Assembly: GCA_024277835.1 (NCBI GenBank) | Contig: JAJRUK010000307.1 | Location: forward strand, 1-19,156 | Length of the DNA stretch: 19,156 nucleotides | Direction: 5' to 3' | Source of the DNA: Planctomycetota bacterium | Lineage (GTDB): Bacteria > Planctomycetota > Phycisphaerae > UBA1845 | Part shown: piece after piece, positions 8,102-14,261 of the stretch | How the letters are laid out: the number at the start of each line of letters is the position of its first letter | Numbering within the stretch: position 1 is the first letter of the stretch | The notes under the pieces: generated by a model | What the model saw: only the letters and a program-made list of their open reading frames with translations | Database searches by the model: none | What the model was told of the DNA's origin: nothing | Made by a program: the position numbers and the translations under genes

Positions 8102-10132
8102 ATGACGCGAACCGAGACAGCGAAGGTCGGTGGCCAGCTTGATTGCGATGAGCTTTTCTTGCGCAACATGCGCGTGTTATGGCGGCGTGATCCTGCGCTG
8201 GCGGCGCGCATCGACGCGGTGGACGATGACGATCGCGTTCCTGTCGAACCCGCCAAAAACGGCGACGCAACCGCACGCGTGACCCTGCCCGACGGAAAGA
8301 TCGCTTACCTTCATAGTCGTCACGAACCGGGCGCGGAGGCGAAAAAATGGGCGGACGCCGTCGATCGAGAAGGTAAGTTCTGCCTCGTCGTCTCCGGGAT
8401 CGGATTGGGGCATCACCTCTGCGCCTTGTTCAAAGCTGCTCACGATGAAACGGTTATCATTTGCATCGAGCCATCGCTTCCGCTTCTCGCGACGGCGCTG
8501 ACGTGTGTTGATCTTTCCGACATGATTGACGCGGATCGTCTTGTCTTCCTTGTCGATGACGACAAGACGCGTTTGCATCAGCGCCTGAAGAAGCACAGCA
8601 CGCTCATCATGCTTGGTACCCAATTCGCCCGGCATATCCCCTCGGTTCGTCGAGACGAGCCGGGCTACAACCGAATTCACGCTGCGCTGACGGAGTTTGT
8701 GACGTATTCGCGAATGTCGCTGATGACGCTCCTTGGAAACGCGCGGATTACGTGCAAGAACATCGCGATGAACCTGCCAAACTACGTCGCGACACCGCCG
8801 ATTGACCTGCTGCAGGATCGGTTTCGCGGTTGTCCGGGGGTCGTCATCTCAGCCGGTCCGTCGTTGTCGAAGAACCTCGATCAACTCGGTGCGCTCAAGG
8901 GCAAGGCTGTGCTTTGTGCGGTGCAGACCGCGCTTCGCCCACTCACGCAGCGGGGGATCGTACCCGATTTTGTGACCAGTCTCGATTTTCACGAAATGTC
9001 GAGCAAGTTCTATGAAGGCGTGGAGGGTCTTGAGGATATTCACCTCGTTGCGGAACCGAAGGCGACGTGGCACGTTACGGATACCTATCCCGGACCGATT
9101 TCCCTCTTGGACAATCAATGGGCGAGATTGGTGGCCGGCGACGACCTCGCCGGTCGCAGCGGACTGACAGCCGGGGCGACGGTTGCCCATCTCGCGTTTT
9201 ATCTCGCCGCCTATATGGGTTGCGACCCCATCATTTTCGTCGGGCAGGACCTCGCTTTCTCCGGGCATGTTTTTTATGTTCCCGGCGTTGAAATTCATCG
9301 CGCGTGGCGTGGTGAGATCAACCGATTCAATTCGATGGAGCAAAAAGAATGGGACCGGATCGTTCGCAACAGACCCATACTACGAAAAGTCGTTGGTAAC
9401 GACGGGACGCAGCTCTACACCGACGAATTGCTGTTCACTTATCTAGAACAGTTCGAAAAAGACATACGCACGGTCACCGCGACGGTGGTCAACGCGACGG
9501 AGGGCGGGGCACGCATTCGCGGTACGTCGGTCATGTCGTTGGCTGAGGTGACGGAGCGGTTTTGCAAGACGCCCATCAATCCTGCACGGTTCGACTACCG
9601 AAAAGAGGCGAGCTGGTGGGATGAATCCAAGTTCGCCCAACTCAAAGAGGTTCTGGAAGATCGCATCGCTTCTCTTGACGAAGTTGTCGCTGTGAGTGAC
9701 GAGTTGCTTTCGTTATTCGAGGAGTTGCGGGAGCTGACGGGCGATCCTGCGAAGTTTAACAAGAAGATCATTCGCGTGGACGAGCTTCGCGTGAAGGTTC
9801 ATCAGGACACGCGGGCGTATGAGATGGTCAATGCCGCGACGCAGACGGCTGAGCTTCGGCGGTATCATGCGGATCGAATGATCAGCGCCGCGTCGGGTGA
9901 CGGCGCAGAGCGTGCCAAGCAGCAAATCGAGCGTGACTCCGCGTTTATTGGCAGCGTGCGTGACGGTGCGAAGGATGTTCGGGAGATTCTTGATGATACG
10001 TTGAAACGGGTCATCGATCCGCCCCGGCGGAATGTTCCGCTGTCGCGTGAGGCGGCGGTGGAGCAGTCGGGGTTGTTGTTGGGGTCGGGGTCACGGTCAC
10101 GGTCGGGGTCGGGGTCGGGGGTGGCGTTGTGA
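8102..10132 (+). CDS. DUF115 / MptE-like motility accessory factor (Maf)-type protein
   Basis: The 676-residue cytosolic protein resembles the DUF115 family (6-hydroxymethylpterin diphosphokinase MptE-like). In flagellated bacteria this family includes the Maf glycosyltransferases that put nonulosonic acids on flagellin. Visible signatures are GIGLGHHL near residue 99-106, VVISAGPSLSKN near 247 (the MptE-like nucleotide-binding start), VPDFVTSLDFHE, GCDPIIFVGQDLAFSG near 380-388, and NATEGGARIRGT. The C-terminal ~170 residues are helical. The extreme C-terminus (GSGSRSRSGSGSGVAL) is encoded by a GGGGTC/ACGGTC hexamer array (10081-10116) and is probably a non-functional tail. Its stop overlaps the start of the next gene (GTGA), which indicates translational coupling. 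No flagellin is in the window, so the acceptor is unknown. Sugar transfer is inferred from family only. Confidence 0.85.
   Translation: MTRTETAKVGGQLDCDELFLRNMRVLWRRDPALAARIDAVDDDDRVPVEPAKNGDATARVTLPDGKIAYLHSRHEPGAEAKKWADAVDREGKFCLVVSGIGLGHHLCALFKAAHDETVIICIEPSLPLLATALTCVDLSDMIDADRLVFLVDDDKTRLHQRLKKHSTLIMLGTQFARHIPSVRRDEPGYNRIHAALTEFVTYSRMSLMTLLGNARITCKNIAMNLPNYVATPPIDLLQDRFRGCPGVVISAGPSLSKNLDQLGALKGKAVLCAVQTALRPLTQRGIVPDFVTSLDFHEMSSKFYEGVEGLEDIHLVAEPKATWHVTDTYPGPISLLDNQWARLVAGDDLAGRSGLTAGATVAHLAFYLAAYMGCDPIIFVGQDLAFSGHVFYVPGVEIHRAWRGEINRFNSMEQKEWDRIVRNRPILRKVVGNDGTQLYTDELLFTYLEQFEKDIRTVTATVVNATEGGARIRGTSVMSLAEVTERFCKTPINPARFDYRKEASWWDESKFAQLKEVLEDRIASLDEVVAVSDELLSLFEELRELTGDPAKFNKKIIRVDELRVKVHQDTRAYEMVNAATQTAELRRYHADRMISAASGDGAERAKQQIERDSAFIGSVRDGAKDVREILDDTLKRVIDPPRRNVPLSREAAVEQSGLLLGSGSRSRSGSGSGVAL
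10081..10116 (+). repeat. Hexamer array GGGGTC/ACGGTC x6 inside the DUF115 gene
   Basis: Six consecutive hexamers occur here: GGGGTC twice, ACGGTC twice, GGGGTC twice. In frame they encode alternating Gly-Ser and Arg-Ser just before the stop at 10130-10132. Related arrays are at 10846-10887 (opposite orientation), 11028-11051 and 13806-13823 (opposite orientation). Confidence 0.9.
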
Positions 10133-11841
10133 AGGTGATCGCTACGCTGAACGCGAACCTGGAGCAGACGCCGATCGGTACGCGTAGTCGATTGGCGGAC
10201 GAGCTTGGTGGTGCGACGGTTTTAGCGCGCACAGTTGAGCGCGTTTCGCAGATTCCGTCTGTGTCGGGCGTATACGTCTTTTGTCCTGCGGATCAGCTTT
10301 CTCAATGTAGTGCGATTCTGACAGGAACCGGCGCGACGACTTGCCAGCACAGCGCCGGTCCGCCGCCCTGGTCGAACCTAGTCCGTGCTGCGCGAAAGTG
10401 GTCGCTGGATGGTTGGCGCGGGGGCATTGGGGGCGCAACTTCGTTTGATGAATACACGGACGTTCGGCTCATCGCCGGGCTTTTGGAAACGACCGAAGCG
10501 GACGCGGTTTTATCGATTCCGCCGGGGGCAGTCCTCTTCGACCCGACCCTTGGGCAAAAGATCATCGATCATCGCAGAGAGATCGGCGACGAGGCGAAGA
10601 TGAGCTTTATTCAGGGTCCGCCCGGGTTGACCGCCGTTCTGCTGGATGCGGATGTGATTAAGGAATTGGCGGACAAGTCGCTACCGATTGGGGCGATTTT
10701 TGGATACAAACCCGAGTCGCCGCAGAAGGACATGATCTTTGAGCCATGCTGCTGTCCGACGTCGGCTGATGTTCGGTTCGCGACGGGTCGGCTTGTTGCA
10801 GACTCGGATCGCGCGGTCGCGCGAATCCAGCGGATGCTCAAATCGGACCCCGACCCCGACTCCAACCGTGACCCCAACATCAACCTCAGCGCCGAAGCGA
10901 TCGGTCGGCGTCTCATCGAAGAAGATGAACGCGACCGCGAACCGTTTCCCTGCGAAGTCGAGATAGAGCTTACGACCGACGATCCCTATCCGTCGAACGT
11001 CCTTCGGCCACGTGGGCCAAGGCTTCCGGGTCAGGGTCAGGGTCAGGGTCGTGGGGCGATGTCGGTGGAAAGTATTCGCAAAATTGCAACTGAGCTTTCC
11101 GCGCGTGACGACGTTCTTTGCGTTCTGGGAGGCTTCGGCGATCCGCTGCGTCATCCGCAACTATCCGTCATCCTCGATGCGCTTCGACCCAGGGAACCCT
11201 CTGCCTCATGTGGAGGCGTCTTTGGGCTTGCCGTACGCACATCGGCGGTCGATCTCACGACCGACGTGATTGATCTGCTGATCGACCATCGTGTGGATAT
11301 CCTGAACGTGACCCTCGATGCGTGGACGTCGGAGACCTATCAAGCGATGCAAAGTCCGGACGGCGAGGTGGCAGCGAGCCTTGAGGCGGTTCGTGAGAGT
11401 CTCGATCGTCTCGCAGCCACGAAAGCAGATCGTCAATCGGTGTCGCCGCTGGTGGTCCCGGAGTTTTGTAAATCGCGCGACAATATTCATGAGATGGACG
11501 AGTTCTTTGATGGCTGGATGGTGCGACTCGGGATCGCGTCGATCACGGGGTTCAACCACTTTGGCGGACGGCTTCCCAACCTCAGCGTCATCAACATGGC
11601 CCCCGCCGCCCGCACGCCCTGCCGCCGTGTTCGGTCTCGGGCGTTCATCCTCGCTGACGGCCGGGTCACGCTGTGCGATCAGGATTTCGAGGGCAAGTAT
11701 ACGGTCGGATCGATCGACCAAGCGTCGCTCGCTGACATTTGGGCGGGGGACGAGCTATCGCGGGCACGAGACGCTCATGTTTCGGGTTCAGTGGACTTGC
11801 CGGCGATCTGTGGATCGTGCGATGAGTGGCACAGACCTTAG
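10129..11841 (+). CDS. Fusion of SpsF-like nucleotidyltransferase domain with cluster-less radical-SAM-like/SPASM domain
   Basis: The 570-residue protein starts with GTG inside the DUF115 stop (GTGA overlap). Residues 1-~235 resemble SpsF/CMP-sugar-synthetase-type nucleotidyltransferases (KVIATLNANLEQTPIGTRSR, then ELGGATVLARTVERV), but the canonical RxGSxRLPGK loop is eroded. Residues ~272-480 resemble a radical SAM core: VEIELTT leads into the place where CxxxCxxC should be, but the residues are D285, S289 and L292. GGFGDPLRHP (334-343) matches the downstream GGxGEPLLHP motif. The C-terminus keeps a SPASM-like cysteine pattern, C498-X12-G-X4-C516 and C561-X2-C564. So the SAM-cleaving cluster is apparently lost while an auxiliary site may remain. 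Two linkers (residues 240-253 and 301-309) are encoded by hexamer repeats. By pairing with the Maf-like gene it probably serves surface glycan or glycoprotein synthesis (inference). Confidence 0.8.
   Translation: MKVIATLNANLEQTPIGTRSRLADELGGATVLARTVERVSQIPSVSGVYVFCPADQLSQCSAILTGTGATTCQHSAGPPPWSNLVRAARKWSLDGWRGGIGGATSFDEYTDVRLIAGLLETTEADAVLSIPPGAVLFDPTLGQKIIDHRREIGDEAKMSFIQGPPGLTAVLLDADVIKELADKSLPIGAIFGYKPESPQKDMIFEPCCCPTSADVRFATGRLVADSDRAVARIQRMLKSDPDPDSNRDPNINLSAEAIGRRLIEEDERDREPFPCEVEIELTTDDPYPSNVLRPRGPRLPGQGQGQGRGAMSVESIRKIATELSARDDVLCVLGGFGDPLRHPQLSVILDALRPREPSASCGGVFGLAVRTSAVDLTTDVIDLLIDHRVDILNVTLDAWTSETYQAMQSPDGEVAASLEAVRESLDRLAATKADRQSVSPLVVPEFCKSRDNIHEMDEFFDGWMVRLGIASITGFNHFGGRLPNLSVINMAPAARTPCRRVRSRAFILADGRVTLCDQDFEGKYTVGSIDQASLADIWAGDELSRARDAHVSGSVDLPAICGSCDEWHRP
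10846..10887 (-). repeat. Hexamer array GACCCC-type (reverse orientation) in the fusion gene
   Basis: The units read GACCCC, GACCCC, GACTCC, AACCGT, GACCCC, AACATC, AACCTC. They are the reverse complement of the GGGGTC/ACGGTC units at 10081, progressively degenerate. They encode residues 240-253, an Asp/Pro/Asn-rich linker between the nucleotidyltransferase-like and radical-SAM-like halves. Confidence 0.8.
11028..11051 (+). repeat. Hexamer array GGGTCA x3 + GGGTCG in the fusion gene
   Basis: Four hexamers of the GGGTCR type encode Gly-Gln repeats (residues ~301-309). They sit just after the position of the lost radical-SAM cysteine motif. The array has the orientation of the one at 10081 but is read in a different codon phase, giving GQ instead of GS. 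Confidence 0.85.
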
Positions 11842-11845
11842 CCGC

Positions 11846-11939
11846 CTGTTGAAAAACGAAGTTTTTCTGTGTGGCCCCGGTTTGTAACCGGTGCAAGGTG
11901 CTGAAAAGGGAGGCAACGCACCGGTTACAAACCGGGGCC
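11846..11939. repeat. Palindromic intergenic repeat element, copy 2 (3' end lost)
   Basis: The element begins 4 bases after the stop of the fusion gene with CTGTTGAA and the identical GAAAAAC-GAA-GTTTTTC hairpin (11851-11867). The arms are at 11871-11894 and 11918-11939. The 22-base pair 11873-11894/11918-11939 is perfectly complementary around a 23-base spacer, the same length as in copy 1. Relative to copy 1 an A to C change in the left arm is matched by T to G in the right arm. The right terminal repeat (TTCAACAG) is absent. Confidence 0.85.
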
Positions 11940-11944
11940 GCGTA

Positions 11945-12150
11945 GTTTAGTGGAAGGGGTCGGGTGACGATGCAAGCCCGGTCGGGGTAGTCAAACTCGC
12001 CTACACCGCCACCCACGGTCAATATCGCCCAACGCTACGGGCTGAGCTATTCGTACTTTCCCGGTTTCCGCTCGGTCGTTTCAGGGGTATGTCCTAAATC
12101 TGACATCCAGCCTTTACGGTTTGAAGGCGTTCTGATTCTCTGGAACTCAC
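11945..12150. other. Gene-free stretch between repeat copy 2 and the SRP RNA promoter
   Basis: No open frame here has recognisable coding character. GGGGTCGGGTGA at 11956-11967 and CGGTCGGGGT at 11979-11988 look like scattered remnants of the hexamer family. I see nothing else supportable. Confidence 0.5.
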
Positions 12151-12154
12151 CCCG

Positions 12155-12182
12155 TTCAAAAAACCACCGTTCGTGGTAGACT
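12155..12182 (+). promoter_or_regulatory. Candidate sigma-70-type promoter of the SRP RNA
   Basis: TTCAAA (12155-12160), a 16-base spacer and TAGACT (12177-12182) each match 4 of 6 consensus bases. They would start transcription near 12189, just upstream of the SRP RNA. Moderate support only. Confidence 0.4.
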
Positions 12183-12204
12183 ACGGCGCTCCCGACAGCG
12201 GGGG

Positions 12205-12341
12205 CAGACGCCGACGCTGGTTGACGGCCAGGTCCCATGCAGTGCGTGGACTAGGCAACGGGTCAGACTGGAAACAGAGCAGCCCACTTGGTCCATTCAG
12301 GTGCCGTGGATCACCTGGTCGTCAACCATCGCCGGTGTCAG
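12205..12341 (+). ncRNA. ffs: Signal recognition particle RNA (4.5S-type)
   Basis: This RNA binds Ffh and targets nascent membrane and secreted proteins to FtsY. The diagnostic core is at 12260-12285: GGGTCAGA, stem CTG, tetraloop GAAA, stem CAG, then AGCAGCCC. This is the CAG-N / AGCAG symmetric loop and GNRA cap of SRP helix 8, the Ffh M-domain site. The rod is closed by a 15-bp helix, 12219-12233 with 12313-12327 (one G-U), extended by 12207-12213 with 12333-12339. A hairpin at 12188-12205 may be the true 5' end, so the outer limits are approximate. The position immediately upstream of dnaX-ybaB-recR is the same as that of the SRP RNA gene in Bacillus, which supports the call independently. 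I do not see a convincing Alu domain. Confidence 0.9.
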
Positions 12342-12354
12342 CGTGGCCAGTGCG

Positions 12355-12377
12355 AAGCGCCCGTTATCGAGGCGCTT
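12355..12377 (+). promoter_or_regulatory. Hairpin between SRP RNA and dnaX start
   Basis: A perfect 7-bp stem (AAGCGCC / GGCGCTT) with a 9-base loop ends 21 bases before the dnaX ATG. There is no T-run after it, so a strong intrinsic terminator is unlikely. It could be a processing site separating the SRP RNA from the dnaX mRNA, or a leader structure. Confidence 0.4.
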
Positions 12378-12398
12378 GAAACAGGATTTGAGGGTGAG

Positions 12399-13859
12399 AT
12401 GTCATACCGCGTTCTAGCAAGAGCCTACCGGAGTTCGACGTTCGACGAAGTCGTCGGGCAGGACGCCGTTGCGACTACGCTGAAGAACGCGATTCTTGGC
12501 GGGCGGGTGCATCACGGGTATTTGTTCACCGGGACGCGCGGGGTTGGCAAGACGTCGATGGCACGGATTCTCGCCAAGGCGCTGAATTGCCTTGCGTTTG
12601 ATGATGCGACCGCGACGCCATGTCTCGAGTGCGACTCGTGCAAAGCGGTGGCAGAGGGCGAGGACGTTGACGTTGTCGAGATCGATGCCGCCAGCAATAC
12701 GGGGGTTGATAACATTCGCGAGCTGCGCAGCAACGCGACGCTTCGGCCTGCCCGGGCACGATTTAAGATTTATATCATCGACGAGGTTCACATGCTCTCT
12801 TCTGGGGCGTTTAATGCGCTTCTCAAGACGCTTGAAGAACCACCGTCGCATGTCAAGTTTATTCTCGCGACGACCGAGTCGCACAAGGTGCCCGCTACGA
12901 TTCAAAGTCGGTGTCAGCGGTTTGATTTTCGAGCGATCGATGTCGATGCCATTACGTCGCACCTTGAGCGGATCACGGAATCGGAAAAGATTGAGGCGGA
13001 AGACGGCGTACTTCGACGCGTCGCGCGCCTTGCCAATGGGTCGATGCGCGACGCGCTATCGATTCTTGACAAGCTACTTTCGTACGACGCCAAGCGTCTG
13101 ACACGCGAAGTGACCGACGAGGTCATTCCGCCGCCGCATGATGAGCTTTCGCTGGCGATTATCGACCGCGTTTCGGAAAACGACGCGGGCGGAGCGCTCA
13201 AAGCCCTCGACGACGCGCTTCAGACCGGTCGCACCGTCGAGCAGTTCTGCACGCATCTGATCGAGCACCTTCGGACGCTGATGATCCTGAACGTCTGCGG
13301 CCCAGAGACCGATCTGATCGACGTTTCGTCGTCGATGCGCGAGACGCTTGTGGAGCAATCGGCGCGATTCGACGGTCCGACGTTTGTCTACATGATTACG
13401 CTGCTGGAAGAACTTCGTCGAAGTGTTAAGTCCAGCGGGGCAGCCCGAGCACTCGCCGACGCCGCCGTCGTTCGCCTTGCGATGAGCACGAGCTTTAGCG
13501 ACATCAATACGTTGATCGAGCAGATCGATCAGCAAGCGCCCGGTGCGCTCGACGCCGACGATCAACCTGCGCTTCCGGCAAAAAAAAAAGAACCTGAGAC
13601 CGGGCGCGTCTTAGCCTCCGCAAAGGCATCGGCTGCGGCGATTGCTCCTCCTGTTTCGCAAGAAACGAGCACGTCAAACGTTTCGCCTTCTCCAGCTCAG
13701 TGGCAGGAGGCATCGCGCGATCCGCTGGTAACGCGCGTGAAGGACGCGGTGGATGGTACGCTCATGGACATCAAACAGCGGGCTACAGTGCGACCGGAAC
13801 TCCCCAACCCCGACCGTGACCCCGATAGCATCGACACCGACGCGAGCAGCTCGCGCTGA
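12399..13859 (+). CDS. dnaX: DNA polymerase III subunit gamma/tau
   Basis: DnaX is the AAA+ ATPase of the clamp loader that opens the DnaN ring; the tau form also couples polymerase and helicase. The 486-residue protein has Walker A GTRGVGKT (45-52), a zinc site C64, C75, C78, C81, Walker B with IIDEVHMLS, and the SRC arginine-finger motif in TIQSRCQRFDF. Domain III follows to about residue 375. I chose the ATG at 12399 (MSYRVLARAYR, with GAGGG four bases upstream); longer frames would run through the SRP RNA. An A10 run at 13580-13589 (codons ~395-397) is followed by stops in both shifted frames, so a gamma-like ~400-residue product is likely. The tau tail is short (~89 residues) and ends in a hexamer-repeat-encoded stretch. 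It heads the dnaX-ybaB-recR block. Confidence 0.97.
   Translation: MSYRVLARAYRSSTFDEVVGQDAVATTLKNAILGGRVHHGYLFTGTRGVGKTSMARILAKALNCLAFDDATATPCLECDSCKAVAEGEDVDVVEIDAASNTGVDNIRELRSNATLRPARARFKIYIIDEVHMLSSGAFNALLKTLEEPPSHVKFILATTESHKVPATIQSRCQRFDFRAIDVDAITSHLERITESEKIEAEDGVLRRVARLANGSMRDALSILDKLLSYDAKRLTREVTDEVIPPPHDELSLAIIDRVSENDAGGALKALDDALQTGRTVEQFCTHLIEHLRTLMILNVCGPETDLIDVSSSMRETLVEQSARFDGPTFVYMITLLEELRRSVKSSGAARALADAAVVRLAMSTSFSDINTLIEQIDQQAPGALDADDQPALPAKKKEPETGRVLASAKASAAAIAPPVSQETSTSNVSPSPAQWQEASRDPLVTRVKDAVDGTLMDIKQRATVRPELPNPDRDPDSIDTDASSSR
13580..13597 (+). promoter_or_regulatory. Candidate dnaX slippage (tau/gamma) site
   Basis: Ten A residues read GCA AAA AAA AAA GAA in frame. A -1 shift or an extra A gives AGA ACC TGA, with the stop at 13595-13597. 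Loss of one A reaches TAG at 13612-13614. Thermus thermophilus dnaX uses an A9 run for transcriptional slippage, and E. coli uses A AAA AAG for ribosomal frameshifting. The site is inferred here from sequence only. Confidence 0.6.
13806..13823 (-). repeat. Hexamer array AACCCC-GACCGT-GACCCC at the dnaX 3' end
   Basis: Three units encode Asn-Pro-Asp-Arg-Asp-Pro near the C-terminus of DnaX. The 15-base string ACCCCGACCGTGACC is identical to the reverse complement of part of the array at 10081-10116, which ties the two loci to one repeat family. Confidence 0.7.
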
Positions 13860-13918
13860 TAACCCGACAATAGCAGTAGAGATACCTGAACGAAACCTAG
13901 GATTTGGAGAGTGATGCA

Positions 13919-14260
13919 ATGTTTGGAGGTCTTGGAAACATGGCGGAGATGCTCAAGAACGCAAAGCAGATGCAGGGAAACCTCGTGAAGATGCAGGAGG
14001 AAATGGCAGCCAAGCGTTTCGAGGGTGTTGCGGGCGGCGGGATGGTCAAAGCAATCGTTGACGGCAAAGGGACACTGCATGATCTGAAGATCGATCCCAA
14101 AGCGGTTGAAGATGTTGAGCTGCTTGAGGATCTGGTGAAGTCCGCGGTTTGTGCTGCGACCACAAAGTCGCAAGAGGAAATGAAATCGCAGATGTCCTCG
14201 CTTGCGGGCGGAATGGACCTTGGCGGACTGTCGCAAATGTTGGGCGGCGGCGGGAGTTAG
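13919..14260 (+). CDS. ybaB: YbaB/EbfC family nucleoid-associated protein
   Basis: YbaB/EbfC proteins are small dimeric DNA-binding proteins of the nucleoid, often encoded between dnaX and recR. The 113-residue product fits the usual size. It starts MFGGLGNMAEMLKNAKQMQ and continues with an N-terminal helix rich in Met, Lys and Gln (LVKMQEEMAAKRFEG). The core GGGMVKAIVDGKGTLHDLKIDPKAV is characteristic of the family, followed by the long C-terminal helix and a Gly/Met-rich tail (GGMDLGGLSQMLGGGGS). The ATG at 13919 is preceded by GGAG about 8 bases upstream. A TTG five codons earlier would consume that Shine-Dalgarno sequence, so I rejected it. The stop is one base before the recR ATG, indicating translational coupling. 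Confidence 0.95.
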   Translation: MFGGLGNMAEMLKNAKQMQGNLVKMQEEMAAKRFEGVAGGGMVKAIVDGKGTLHDLKIDPKAVEDVELLEDLVKSAVCAATTKSQEEMKSQMSSLAGGMDLGGLSQMLGGGGS

Positions 14261-14261
14261 C

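Noticed and set aside
12288..12398. N-terminal extension of dnaX by 37 codons
   Set aside because: The extension would be translated from inside the SRP RNA. The ATG at 12399 has a Shine-Dalgarno sequence and matches the family N-terminus.
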